Assembly (NCBI GenBank): GCA_947476745.1
Contig: CANJRG010000024.1
Coordinates: 1 to 50,535, forward strand
DNA length: 50,535 bases
Source of the DNA: Acidimicrobiia bacterium
GTDB taxonomy: Bacteria; Actinomycetota; Acidimicrobiia; Acidimicrobiales; CAIXPF01
Direction of reading: 5' to 3'
Shown: piece by piece, positions 1-7,893 of the stretch
How positions within the stretch are numbered: the first letter of the stretch is position 1
Layout of the letters: each line of letters starts with the position of its first letter
The notes under the pieces: generated by a model
Told to the model about the DNA's origin: nothing
Databases searched by the model: none
What the model saw: the letters and a program-made list of their open reading frames with translations, nothing else
Program-made: the position numbers and the translations under genes

Positions 1-5
1 ATGCT

Positions 6-50
6 GCGCCTCGCGCGGCCCGGCCCGGCCCGGCCCGCCCCGCCCCGCCG
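6..50. repeat. GC-only CGGCC-like short repeat at left edge
   Basis: The first 50 bases are almost pure G+C, with three consecutive CGGCC pentamers followed by CGCCC/CGCCG variants. No reading frame through it looks like a protein end. It resembles, on a smaller scale, the pentanucleotide array near the right end of the window. Confidence 0.4.
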
Positions 51-71
51 CCCCGAGCCTGAGGAGGCCCC

Positions 72-812
72 ATGTCCACCGCCCGCGTCACGGCAACCCC
101 CGGCGCCAAGATGATGTACCTCATCAAGGCCCGCCCGACCACTTCCCGGGAGGAACTGGTGGCGCACTGGTTCGCCAACCACATGCCGCTGGTCATCGCC
201 GCACAGCACTCGGCGGCTGCCGCCGGTCGGCTGCATGCGACGCGCTACGTGGCCACCCTGTTCGACGCCGACCGCGATGGCAGCCGCGTATGGGACGGCG
301 TGGCGCAATTGTGGTGGGAACGGCCGCTGCCCCGTCCCGACCGGCCCCACGGCACCGTTCCCACCGACTCGTTCCAGGAGAAGGCGGAGCCGTACGTGCC
401 CTGGGCCACCACCGAGCACGTGGTGATCGACGGCAGCGAGCGGCTGCCGGTGGCCCCGCTGACGCTGAACCCGCCGTTCCCGTGCACCCGCAGTGGCTTC
501 CTGAAGGTGACCTTCCTGGTCGGGGTGCAGCCCGGGGCCGACTGCCAGGCGTTGTTCGACCACTGGCTCGAGGTGCACATCCCCAACGTCCGTTCGGTCA
601 TGGACCAGGTCGGTGGGTTCCGCTACGTGGTGAGCCACAGCATCGAGCCCGAGGCCGAGCCCTACGCCGGCATGGCCGAGCTGTACTTCCCCGACACCGC
701 GGCCTGGTCTCATTTTCGTGACACCATCGAGCCGGACGGCATGGAACGCTGGACGGACGCCGCGCGCACCGTGGTCCTGCGCTCGGGGACGGAGATGATC
801 GGGATTTCGTGA
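72..812 (+). CDS. EthD domain-containing protein, two EthD-like halves
   Basis: The 246-residue protein contains two ferredoxin-like alpha/beta-barrel halves of the EthD type. The first (about residues 14-115) starts MMYLIKARPTTSREELVAHW and the second (about 140-245) starts FLKVTFLVGVQ and includes a DHWLEVHIPNVR segment, the recurring W-x5-H-x-P pattern of the family. EthD-like proteins are small dimeric proteins often found beside oxygenases and degradation genes; a double-length chain could fold as an internal dimer. The ATG is chosen because GAGGAGG lies five bases upstream. Function is unknown; it is probably accessory to the catabolic genes downstream. Confidence 0.8.
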   Translation: MSTARVTATPGAKMMYLIKARPTTSREELVAHWFANHMPLVIAAQHSAAAAGRLHATRYVATLFDADRDGSRVWDGVAQLWWERPLPRPDRPHGTVPTDSFQEKAEPYVPWATTEHVVIDGSERLPVAPLTLNPPFPCTRSGFLKVTFLVGVQPGADCQALFDHWLEVHIPNVRSVMDQVGGFRYVVSHSIEPEAEPYAGMAELYFPDTAAWSHFRDTIEPDGMERWTDAARTVVLRSGTEMIGIS

Positions 813-856
813 CCTTCGGCCCGCCGGCCCGGCCCGATCGCTCGATCCCGAGCATC

Positions 857-862
857 TAGGGT
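857..862 (+). promoter_or_regulatory. Probable -10 hexamer TAGGGT of the universal stress protein gene
   Basis: TAGGGT matches the TASSGT hexamer seen in front of many genes in this window. Here the start codon is about 60 bases further on, so the transcript would have a leader that contains the AAGGGGGAAG ribosome-binding site. Confidence 0.45.
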
Positions 863-925
863 GAGGGTCGGGCCCCCGGCCGCGGTATGCGGCTGAGGGC
901 GACAGCGGTGAGCAAGGGGGAAGCC

Positions 926-1369
926 ATGGGTCGGATCGTCGTCGGTGTCGACGGGTCGGAACACAGCCGGGACGCGCTGCGCTGGGCGGCCGCACAGGCA
1001 TCGACAATGCACGCCGAGCTCGAGGCCATCATCTGTTGGCACTACCCGGTGCTCGCCGCCGACGGGTTCAGTGGGGCGGTGGTTCCCATCGACGTCGAAG
1101 CGTTGAAGGACAACGCCCGCCAGACCCTCGACCGGGCCATCGAGGCCGCGCTGCCCGACGACGTCAGCCGGGCCGGCATCGTGCGCACGGCGGCTGAGGG
1201 CAGCCCGGGCCATGTCCTGGTCGAGGCCTCCACCGGTGCCGAGCTGCTGGTGGTCGGCTCACGCGGCCACGGGGGGTTCGCCGGTCTGCTCCTGGGATCG
1301 GTGGGGGCACATTGCGTGCATCATGCCCACTGCCCGGTGACGGTGATCCGTCCCGAGAAGACGGCCTGA
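926..1369 (+). CDS. Universal stress protein (UspA family)
   Basis: A single Usp domain of 147 residues. It opens MGRIVVGVDGSEHSRDALRW, the usual first strand and helix, and ends with the ATP-binding signature GSRGHGGFAGLLLGSV followed by HCPVTVIR, as in ATP-binding UspA proteins. The frame is open upstream to 887, but the ATG at 926 is preferred because AAGGGGGAAG lies just upstream and the Usp fold begins there. These soluble proteins respond to starvation or stress. Nothing ties it to the degradative genes except position. Confidence 0.9.
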   Translation: MGRIVVGVDGSEHSRDALRWAAAQASTMHAELEAIICWHYPVLAADGFSGAVVPIDVEALKDNARQTLDRAIEAALPDDVSRAGIVRTAAEGSPGHVLVEASTGAELLVVGSRGHGGFAGLLLGSVGAHCVHHAHCPVTVIRPEKTA

Positions 1370-1387
1370 CCGATCGTCGCGGCGACC

Positions 1388-1579
1388 GTGCTCTGTCCGG
1401 TGTGTGCCCGCCCGACCCAGGTGATCTGCTCCTTCGCCGAGCACGTCGCCGTGCTCGAGGCGCCGAGTGGGTCGATCAGCACGCGAACCGAGCAGCGCCT
1501 CGAACGACGTTGCGGCTGGTGCGGCGCGCAGCTCGCGGTGTCCCGGCCTGTGGTGGTGGAGGACCTGCCGGCACTTTGA
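1388..1579 (+). CDS. Small protein with two CxxC knuckles (possible zinc ribbon)
   Basis: This 63-residue GTG-start frame begins MLCPVCARPTQVICSF and later has RRCGWCGAQL, so it carries two CxxC pairs about 35 residues apart, enough for one zinc-binding site. It sits 18 bases after the stress-protein gene in the same orientation, and a strong hairpin follows its stop, which suggests a real transcription unit end. There is no clear ribosome-binding site and I recognise no family. Function unknown. Confidence 0.45.
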   Translation: MLCPVCARPTQVICSFAEHVAVLEAPSGSISTRTEQRLERRCGWCGAQLAVSRPVVVEDLPAL

Positions 1580-1584
1580 GTGAC

Positions 1585-1632
1585 CTCGGGGCCGTTCGGC
1601 GTGACCTCATCAGCCGTCACGCCGGTGCCGAG
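1585..1632 (+). terminator. Hairpin after the small CxxC gene
   Basis: CGGCGTGAC at 1597-1605 pairs perfectly with GTCACGCCG at 1616-1624 (10-base loop), and outer CTCGG/CCGAG at 1585 and 1628 can close a longer stem. There is no U-tract, which is usual for high-GC actinobacteria. Confidence 0.5.
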
Positions 1633-1673
1633 GGCAATTGCCCCGTCGCAGGTCGACCTGTCAACCTTCCCCG

Positions 1674-2618
1674 GTGACCGATCCCGTGGCCGTCCCGTCG
1701 ACCGGGCCTGAGCTGACGGGAGCTGCCCTCGACCTGCCCGCTCCGGTGGAGCGGTCCGAGGAAGCGCCGGGGTCCCTGCCCTATGTGGGGCTTGCCACCG
1801 TGCTGCTGCTGTGGGGACTCGGCCCTCCGGTCTCGAAGCTGATCACTGCGCCGCCGCTCACCGCGAGCTTCGCCCGGTTGTGGACCTCGTCGCTGGCGAT
1901 GCTGGCGGTCGGTGTGCTCAGCGGACACCGTCCCAGCCGGGCGAGCATGCGGGCCAGCCTTATCGGTGGGGTGGCTTTCGGCCTGAACTCGCTGGTGTTC
2001 TTCACCGCGTTGTCGAACGCCTCGATCGCCACCATCACCGTGATCGGCTCGCTGCAGCCGGCGGTGGTGATGCTCGGGGCCTCCCGCCTGTTCGGCGAGC
2101 GGGTGAACCGGCGGGTCATCGCGTGGACCGCGGTCGCCATCGGTGGGGCCGTCGTGGCCGTGCTCGGAGCCGGAGCGTCGGTGCACTCCAACGTGCTCGG
2201 CGTGCTGTGCTCCATCGGGTCGCTGCTGGCGATGGGCGTCTACTTCCTGGCGTCCAAGCAGGCCCGGCGGACCCTCGGGGCTTGGGAGTACGTGACCGGC
2301 GTGATGTTGTGGGCGTCGATCCTGGTCACGCCGGTGGTGGCCCTCGGCGGCGGGCTCGGTCACCTCGACGCCATCGACCACGTCGACTGGTTCTGGCTGG
2401 TCGTGATGCTGATCGGCCCGGGTGTGGGTGGCCAGTTGATCATGGGCTGGTCGGTGCGCTGGGTGCCGGTGTCGCTGTCGGCCATGATCCTGCTCGGCTC
2501 GACGGTGGTGTCGATCCTGGCGGCGTGGCCGATCCACGGCGAGCAGCCGACGGTGGTGCAATTGGTCGGCTGCACGATCACCCTGGGCGCGGTCGGCCTG
2601 ATCCTCCAGGGCCGCTGA
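1674..2618 (+). CDS. EamA/DMT-superfamily transporter
   Basis: An integral membrane protein of about 314 residues with two EamA repeats of five helices each, ten predicted membrane segments in all (for example LATVLLLWGLGPPVSKLI near the start and VGCTITLGAVGLIL at the end). Proteins of the drug/metabolite transporter superfamily move small metabolites or drugs across the inner membrane; the substrate cannot be told. A GTG at 1674 is taken as start, but a TTG at 1638 is also in frame and neither has a good ribosome-binding site, so the first 20-30 residues are uncertain. It ends convergently with the MBL gene. Confidence 0.85.
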   Translation: MTDPVAVPSTGPELTGAALDLPAPVERSEEAPGSLPYVGLATVLLLWGLGPPVSKLITAPPLTASFARLWTSSLAMLAVGVLSGHRPSRASMRASLIGGVAFGLNSLVFFTALSNASIATITVIGSLQPAVVMLGASRLFGERVNRRVIAWTAVAIGGAVVAVLGAGASVHSNVLGVLCSIGSLLAMGVYFLASKQARRTLGAWEYVTGVMLWASILVTPVVALGGGLGHLDAIDHVDWFWLVVMLIGPGVGGQLIMGWSVRWVPVSLSAMILLGSTVVSILAAWPIHGEQPTVVQLVGCTITLGAVGLILQGR

Positions 2619-2643
2619 CCGCGGCAGACCGACCCGGGACCCG

Positions 2644-2676
2644 CCCGCCGGGACCCGCTCACGCAAGCCCGGCGGG
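2644..2676. terminator. Hairpin between convergent genes
   Basis: CCCGCCGGG at 2644-2652 and CCCGGCGGG at 2668-2676 form a perfect 9-bp stem with a 15-base loop. It lies in the 66-base gap between the convergent EamA and MBL genes, so it could serve both strands. Confidence 0.4.
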
Positions 2677-2684
2677 GTTCGGGG

Positions 2685-3806
2685 TCACTCGGTGATGCGG
2701 TAACGCAGCTGACCCTCGACGGTGCGGGTGGTGGCCCGACCGTTCTGGCGGAGGTACTCGAGATGGGCGAAGGTCTCGCTGTCGGCCATCGGACCCCACG
2801 AGCGCGGTTTGAAGAGGTGCTTGGAGAACTCGGGCACCGTCATCTCGTTCTCGGGTGCGTGCACCGCGGCGTTGGTGAGGGTGGCGAAACGCTCCTGGTG
2901 ATGGTCGAAGATCTCCCGTGAGCGGCCGGCGAGGTCGTGGAACTCCAGCCCGTGGGCCGGCAGCACCATGCGCACGTCGTCGATGGTGTACATCCGCTCG
3001 AGCGACAGCAGGAAGTCGCCCATCGGCCGTCGCTGCGTGGTGAGCCCGGAGATGTGTGGGGTGATCGTGGGCAGCAGGTGGTCGCCGGAGATGAACGTGC
3101 CGCCGACCGGGTCGAGCAGGCAGAGATGGTCGGCGGTGTGGCCGGGCGTGTGCACCGAGACCCATTCGCGGTCGCCGAGGCTGAGCACCTGGCCGTCCAC
3201 CACCCGGGTCGACGGCTTGGGCGGCTGCCACACCTTGCTCAGCAGCAGGGGCAGGACCCGCCACCGGAACCGGGAGCGCCACTCGTTGTCGGGCGGGGAT
3301 CCACCCCACGGCACGGGACGGTCCCACGGCGAGTTGCGTTCCCGGCCCGTGACCTTCAGCAGGGAGCGTTCGATGGCGTTGAACTGCACCTCGTAGTCGG
3401 TGACCACGGCGACCTCGTGGATGAGGTCGGACTCCTCGTGGGGGTCCCAGTAGGTCTTGAAGTTGGCATGGGTGACCAGCTCGGCGCCGGACACCTCACG
3501 AATTCGCTGGGCCGCGCCGTAGTGGTCGGGATGGGAGTGGGTGACCACCACGGTGTGGACCCGCCGCATCGGCATGCCGACCTCGTCGAGCTTCTTGCGC
3601 AGCACCTGCCACGAGCGCAGACTCGGGGTGCCGGGATCGACCAGCGCCACGCCGTTGCTGTCCTCGATCACGTAACAGTTCACGTGGCCGAGGCCGGGCA
3701 TGTTCATCGGGAGCTGGATCCGCAGCACGCCCGGGGCGACCTCTTTGACCTCGCTCTCCGGTGGCCGACGTTCCTCGCGTACCGGTGCAGTCATCTGGTC
3801 CCCCAT
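2685..3806 (-). CDS. MBL-fold metallo-hydrolase with C-terminal winged-helix region
   Basis: A 373-residue protein. The metallo-beta-lactamase metal motif is THSHPDH (His90, His92, Asp94, His95), with later ligands in HTPGHTADH and SGDHLLP. The last ~60 residues (HLEYLRQNGRATTRTVEG) look like the small helical domain that follows the MBL core in LACTB2-like hydrolases acting on esters, thioesters or nucleic acids. The ATG at 3806 is preferred because a TACCGT hexamer lies 8 bases upstream, fitting a leaderless message; a second ATG at 3794 has GGGGGA in front and may also be used. Substrate unknown; thioester hydrolysis would suit the neighbourhood. Confidence 0.85.
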   Translation of the reverse strand: MGDQMTAPVREERRPPESEVKEVAPGVLRIQLPMNMPGLGHVNCYVIEDSNGVALVDPGTPSLRSWQVLRKKLDEVGMPMRRVHTVVVTHSHPDHYGAAQRIREVSGAELVTHANFKTYWDPHEESDLIHEVAVVTDYEVQFNAIERSLLKVTGRERNSPWDRPVPWGGSPPDNEWRSRFRWRVLPLLLSKVWQPPKPSTRVVDGQVLSLGDREWVSVHTPGHTADHLCLLDPVGGTFISGDHLLPTITPHISGLTTQRRPMGDFLLSLERMYTIDDVRMVLPAHGLEFHDLAGRSREIFDHHQERFATLTNAAVHAPENEMTVPEFSKHLFKPRSWGPMADSETFAHLEYLRQNGRATTRTVEGQLRYRITE

Positions 3807-3814
3807 GGCGCCAC

Positions 3815-3820
3815 ACGGTA
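3815..3820 (-). promoter_or_regulatory. Leaderless-type -10 hexamer TACCGT of the MBL gene
   Basis: On the minus strand TACCGT ends 8 bases before the ATG at 3806, which places the transcription start at or next to the start codon. Confidence 0.5.
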
Positions 3821-3892
3821 GGGAGCGAGGGTCGCGCGGAGCGAAACGACGCCGCCTTGCGGTGCCCGGGGTCGCAGCAGGGTGCGAAGCTG

Positions 3893-3922
3893 GGCGCCCC
3901 GGCCGAGACGATCCGGGGCGCC
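3893..3922 (-). terminator. Hairpin downstream of the P450 gene
   Basis: GGCGCCCCGG (3893-3902) and CCGGGGCGCC (3913-3922) form a perfect 10-bp stem with a 10-base loop, 13 bases past the P450 stop codon. It separates the P450 gene from the MBL gene, which has its own promoter hexamer. Confidence 0.55.
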
Positions 3923-3935
3923 GGGTCGGTCCCGA

Positions 3936-5144
3936 TCAGGCCTGGGCCACGATGCGGGCGGGGATCCGCCGCGGTCCCCGGACCTGGCCGGGGGCGAGCA
4001 GGATGGCGTCGGGGTCACTCAGCTCGAAGTCCGGGTAGCGGGCCAGGAACTCCTCGACCGCCACGATCATCTCCATCCGGGCCAGGTTGGAGCCGAGGCA
4101 GCGGTGGATGCCGAGACCGAAGGCGGCATGGCGGTTGGCCTGCCGGTCGATGATCACCTCGTCGGGCCGGTCCACGACCTCGGGGTCGCGGTTGGCGGCC
4201 GGGAACCCCAGCAGGACCCATTCGCCGGCCGTGATCGGGCGGCCGCCGATCTCGGTGTCGGCCTGGGCTACCCGGGCGACCCAGACCGGCGGGTAGAAGC
4301 GGAGGAACTCCTCGACTGCAGTGGGGATCAGTTCGGGCTCGGCCGCCAGCCGGTGACGATCGTCGGCGTGGCCGGCGAGGTGCATCAGCGAGAAGCCGAT
4401 GCCCGACCAGGTGGTGTCGATGCCGGCGATCAGCAGCAGGAACAGCATGTTCAGCAGCTCGCGATCGGGGATCGGCTGGTCATCGATCCGCTGGTCGAGC
4501 AGGAAGGTGACCAGGTCGTCGCCCGGCTTGGCCCGTCGCTGCTCGAGCAGGCCACGCATGTAGTCCAGCATGACGTTGCTGGTCTCGCGGGCCACGTCGA
4601 TGTCGGTCGGGCCGACCTCGAGCAGGTCGTGCAGCCAGACCCGGAACTGCGGCACGTCGGCCAGGGGCACGCCCAGCATGATGGCGGTCAGCTCGGCGGG
4701 AATGACCTGGGCGTAGTCGACCGCGAGGTCGATGTCGGTGCGGTCGCCGATGGTGTCTAGGGCCCGGCGGCAGATCTCGCGAACCGGTTCCTCCCAGCGC
4801 TTGGTGGCGACTGGGTTGAAGAACGGCAGCATCACCCGGCGCTTGGCGGTGTGGTCGGGCGGGTCACTGTTGATCGGGGGCAACGGCAGGCCGGGGTGGC
4901 TGGTGGGCAGCTCGTTGATCACGATGCGGCGGCTGCTGAAGCGGGCGGGATCCTGCGCTGCAGCGGCGACGTCCTCCCACCGGGTGAGCACGTTCAGGCC
5001 GCCGTAGCGATTGCTGTGCGCCACCGGGATGTTGGTCCGTAGCGCGGCCCACACCGAGTCGGGGTCGGCGATGAACGCCGCGTCGAAGTGGTCGAAGTCG
5101 GTGCTCCAGTCCTCGACGGGTGTGCGTTCCTTGAGCTCGGCCAT
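3936..5144 (-). CDS. Cytochrome P450
   Basis: A 402-residue soluble bacterial P450. The heme-binding loop is AFGLGIHRCLGSNLARME with the axial ligand at Cys349. The I-helix oxygen-activation motif is AGIDTTW, and the K-helix ExxR is in EEFLRFYPP. These class I enzymes need a ferredoxin and a reductase, neither of which is encoded here. Actinobacterial P450s of this shape hydroxylate terpenoids, steroids, fatty acids or aromatics; the substrate is not evident. GGGGGAGA lies just before the ATG. The gene is divergent from the kinase operon. Confidence 0.95.
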   Translation of the reverse strand: MAELKERTPVEDWSTDFDHFDAAFIADPDSVWAALRTNIPVAHSNRYGGLNVLTRWEDVAAAAQDPARFSSRRIVINELPTSHPGLPLPPINSDPPDHTAKRRVMLPFFNPVATKRWEEPVREICRRALDTIGDRTDIDLAVDYAQVIPAELTAIMLGVPLADVPQFRVWLHDLLEVGPTDIDVARETSNVMLDYMRGLLEQRRAKPGDDLVTFLLDQRIDDQPIPDRELLNMLFLLLIAGIDTTWSGIGFSLMHLAGHADDRHRLAAEPELIPTAVEEFLRFYPPVWVARVAQADTEIGGRPITAGEWVLLGFPAANRDPEVVDRPDEVIIDRQANRHAAFGLGIHRCLGSNLARMEMIVAVEEFLARYPDFELSDPDAILLAPGQVRGPRRIPARIVAQA

Positions 5145-5276
5145 GGTGTGTCTCCCCCTACGCCGCCGGTGTCCCGATCAGGCGTCGATCCAATCATGGT
5201 ACCGAACGGCGCGCATCGCGATCGCGCTGCACCTGTGTTAGAACCGACCGCTGGTACGGCGAGGAGGTCCTCCAGG

Positions 5277-6287
5277 GTGAGCGAGCGCGAGATCCGCAGC
5301 CGGCTCGAGGCCTTCCTGCGTTCCCGCCTGGGACCGTCGGCGGCGCCCCGGGTCGATGCTGTGCACCGGGTGTCCGTGGGCCGCTCGCGTGAAAACTGGC
5401 TGTTCGACGCCACCTGGCTCGACGGCGGAGCCGAGGTGAGCGAGTCCCTGATCGTGCGCCGCGATCCGCTGGGTGGGTTGCTGGAGACCGACCGGGCCGT
5501 CGAGTACGCCGTGCTGGCCGCGCTGCAGGCCACCGCGGTGCCCGCCCCGGCGGTGCGCTGGCTCGACGGCGACGGGGCCGAGCTGGGCCGCCCGTCCCTG
5601 GTGATGGTGCGCGAGCCGGGGGAGTGCGACTACTTCGTTCTCAACGGCGAAGGGCCGTTGGGCGAACGGGTGTCGCTGGCCCGTCGGCTGTGCGCGCTGC
5701 TCGTGGCGGTGCACCGCGCCGACTGGGTGTCGGCCGGCCTGGGCGACGTGTTCGACGATCCCGGCCCCGACGCGGCGACCGTGGAGCTGGCGGGGTGGGA
5801 GGCGATCCTGCGCCGCGACCAGCTCGAGCCGTACCCGGAGCTGGAGTTGGCATTGCGTGGGCTGCGGGCCGCCGCACCCCGCTCGGCACGCACGGTGGTG
5901 GTCCACGGCGACTTCAAGGCCGGCAACGTGTTGCTGCGCGACGGGGAGCCGGGCACCTTGCTCGACTGGGAACTTGCCCATCTCGGCGACCCGCACGAGG
6001 ACCTGGGTTGGATCACCCAGCCCCTGCGCACCCGTGAACACCTCATCGCCGGCGCGTGGGAGCGCGACGATCTGCTGGCCCACTACGAGGAATTGACCGG
6101 GTGGGAGGTAGACCGGTACGCCGTGCGCTGGTGGAACGCCCTGGCCTGCTTCAAAACCGCGGTCATGCAGATCAGCGGCCTGCGTTCCTACGTCGAGGGC
6201 CGCTGCGACGAGCTGTACCAGCCGACGGTGGCGGTGCTCGGCACGTTGCTCGACCTGGTCGACGAGCTGGTAGGGGAGCAGGCCTGA
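5277..6287 (+). CDS. Phosphotransferase family protein (LvaA / ACAD10-11 kinase-like), copy 1
   Basis: A 336-residue kinase of the aminoglycoside-phosphotransferase/choline-kinase fold. The catalytic loop is VVHGDFKAGNVLL (Asp212) and the metal-binding segment is LLDWELAHLGDPHEDLGW. This HGD-x3-GN plus DW(E)xxxxGDPxxDLGW pattern is that of the ACAD10/11 kinase domain and of LvaA, which phosphorylates 4-hydroxyacyl-CoA so the oxygen can later be eliminated, rather than of drug-resistance enzymes. The GTG at 5277 follows GAGGAGG with 9-base spacing; longer in-frame starts overlap the P450 promoter region. Its stop overlaps the next ATG (TGATG). A close paralogue begins at 7890. Substrate assignment is inference. 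Confidence 0.85.
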   Translation: MSEREIRSRLEAFLRSRLGPSAAPRVDAVHRVSVGRSRENWLFDATWLDGGAEVSESLIVRRDPLGGLLETDRAVEYAVLAALQATAVPAPAVRWLDGDGAELGRPSLVMVREPGECDYFVLNGEGPLGERVSLARRLCALLVAVHRADWVSAGLGDVFDDPGPDAATVELAGWEAILRRDQLEPYPELELALRGLRAAAPRSARTVVVHGDFKAGNVLLRDGEPGTLLDWELAHLGDPHEDLGWITQPLRTREHLIAGAWERDDLLAHYEELTGWEVDRYAVRWWNALACFKTAVMQISGLRSYVEGRCDELYQPTVAVLGTLLDLVDELVGEQA

Positions 6288-6748
6288 TGGAGCCGACCGT
6301 GGCCGCGCAACTGCGGGCCATCCGCCGCCTCGTGGACGAAGCCGGCGCCGACGCCGGGCTCGGTGAGGCGGCGGCCCAGGCGTTGACGTTGGCCTCCTCG
6401 CAACTCCGCCGGCTCGAGGGTGCCCAGGCGGCGCGTCTGCCGTTCCTGGTCGAGGACAACCGAGCCGCCGCGGCGCTGCTGGCCGAGCTGGCCGAGCTGG
6501 TGGCGGACCTCGCACCACCCGAACCGTCGCCGGCCGATCCGGAGGCCGCGACATCCGAGGCTGCCGCCGCCAGCCGCAACGACGCACTGCGTGAGCTGCT
6601 CGCCCGGGCGGTGCACGAGCTGCCGGCTGACGCGGCGGGAGACGCCGCCCGGGCCAGGGTGGCAGAGCTGCTTCGTGCCCGTCTCGCCCGCAACCCGGCC
6701 CTCAACCGTCCACCGCGCTCCGGCGCCGAACGAACGGGAACCCCGTGA
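6287..6748 (+). CDS. Small helical protein, possible kinase partner (LvaB-like position), copy 1
   Basis: A 153-residue, Ala/Leu/Arg/Glu-rich protein predicted to be almost all helix, with no signal peptide or membrane segment. I do not recognise it by sequence. It overlaps the kinase gene by one base, and the same order (kinase then small helical protein) recurs at 7890-9298. Both small proteins share a segment of the form L-x5-LPFL-x2-D (here ARLPFLVEDNRAAAALL, about residues 45-61). In levulinate catabolism the kinase LvaA needs a small partner, LvaB, encoded directly downstream; this is the basis for the suggested role. Confidence 0.65.
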   Translation: MEPTVAAQLRAIRRLVDEAGADAGLGEAAAQALTLASSQLRRLEGAQAARLPFLVEDNRAAAALLAELAELVADLAPPEPSPADPEAATSEAAAASRNDALRELLARAVHELPADAAGDAARARVAELLRARLARNPALNRPPRSGAERTGTP

Positions 6749-7893
6749 CCGACCATGACCCGATCCCGAAGCTGGCCATCAGCGACGAGCACTTCGCCGA
6801 GCAGTTCCCGCTCTCGCCGCTCGACGACTACCTGATCCATCAGACGCCGGACCCCATCCGGGTGATGTGGACCGGCGATCCTCGTGCCTACGAGCGCTAC
6901 TGGATGGTTTGTCACGATCCCGCCGGCGAGGTGCTGGTCGCTGCGGGTGGCAGCTTCTATCCCAACCTCGATCGGGCTGAGGCCTACGCCATTGTCAACC
7001 ACCGGGGTCAACACACCGCGGTACGGGGCTTCCGGCGGTTGGGCGCCGATCGGGCCGATCTCCGCATAGGTCCGATCAATCCGCAGATCATCGCGGGCAT
7101 GCGCTGGTGGCGCTACGAGCTCGAACCGAACGAGTGGGGGGTCAGCTTCCAGCTCGACTTCCGCGACACCACCCGTCAGGTGTTCCGCGAACCGCTGTCG
7201 AACTCGGCCGGCGGGAGCCCGCCGGGTCGACGCAACGACGTGACGACGGGGTTCGAGAGCTTCGGCGAGGTCGAGGGTTGGGTGCAGGTGGGCGACACCC
7301 GCATCGAGGTCCCGTCCGGCTCGCCCGGCACCCGGGACCGCCACTGGGGCGTCGGCCGTGGCGTCGGGGGCCCGGCGCTGTCGCTGGGAGGCCGGCTCCA
7401 CGTGGGCGTGTCGGGCAATGCCTTCGTGGCCTTCCCGAGCTGGACTCTGTGGGGTGACCGGGTGTTCCACCGCTTCGGCGACGCCCGTCCCGGTATGGGC
7501 CGGGTCGGCAAGCCGTCGCGCCGCCTGCGGTTCGAACCCGACACGAACATCTTCGTCGAGGGCATCGTCGACTATCCGCTCGACACCGGCGAGGTGAAGC
7601 AGGTCCACTACGAACGGATCGGCTTCCAGACGGCCTATCTGCGCTGCGGCATGTACGGCGGCACACCCGACCGGGGCATCCACTCCGGCGGTTACGACGG
7701 TCCGGACCTCGTCGAGGGCGAGACCTACGACGTCACTCGTCCCGAGGTCCGACGGGCGATCGCCGGGCTCGACGAGCACCTGTGCCGGGCCACCTGCGAC
7801 GGGGAGGTGGCGACCGGGCTGTACCAGCCGATCGACCCGACCGCGTACGAGGCGTGCGCCGCGGGCAAGCCCGGTTGGGCCTTCCTCGAGTGA
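6745..7893 (+). CDS. Conserved hypothetical protein, beta-rich (lipocalin/AttH-like?)
   Basis: A 382-residue soluble protein rich in Trp, Tyr, Phe and Gly, with alternating patterns that suggest mostly beta structure (YERYWMVCHDPAGEVLVAAG near the start; GMRWWRYELEPNEWGVSFQL around residue 115; RDRHWGVGRGVGG around 195). The D-RHWG motif resembles that of the AttH/CrtC lipocalin-like proteins, which include carotenoid hydratases, but the match is by eye only. The GTG start overlaps the previous stop (GTGA), as does its own stop with the next start. It sits between the two kinase pairs, which suggests a shared pathway. Function unknown. Confidence 0.7.
   Translation: MTDHDPIPKLAISDEHFAEQFPLSPLDDYLIHQTPDPIRVMWTGDPRAYERYWMVCHDPAGEVLVAAGGSFYPNLDRAEAYAIVNHRGQHTAVRGFRRLGADRADLRIGPINPQIIAGMRWWRYELEPNEWGVSFQLDFRDTTRQVFREPLSNSAGGSPPGRRNDVTTGFESFGEVEGWVQVGDTRIEVPSGSPGTRDRHWGVGRGVGGPALSLGGRLHVGVSGNAFVAFPSWTLWGDRVFHRFGDARPGMGRVGKPSRRLRFEPDTNIFVEGIVDYPLDTGEVKQVHYERIGFQTAYLRCGMYGGTPDRGIHSGGYDGPDLVEGETYDVTRPEVRRAIAGLDEHLCRATCDGEVATGLYQPIDPTAYEACAAGKPGWAFLE

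Noticed and set aside
5088-5276. N-terminal extension of the first kinase to the ATG/GTG codons near 5088
   Set aside because: It would overlap the P450 gene and its promoter region and has no family similarity; the GTG at 5277 has a strong ribosome-binding site.
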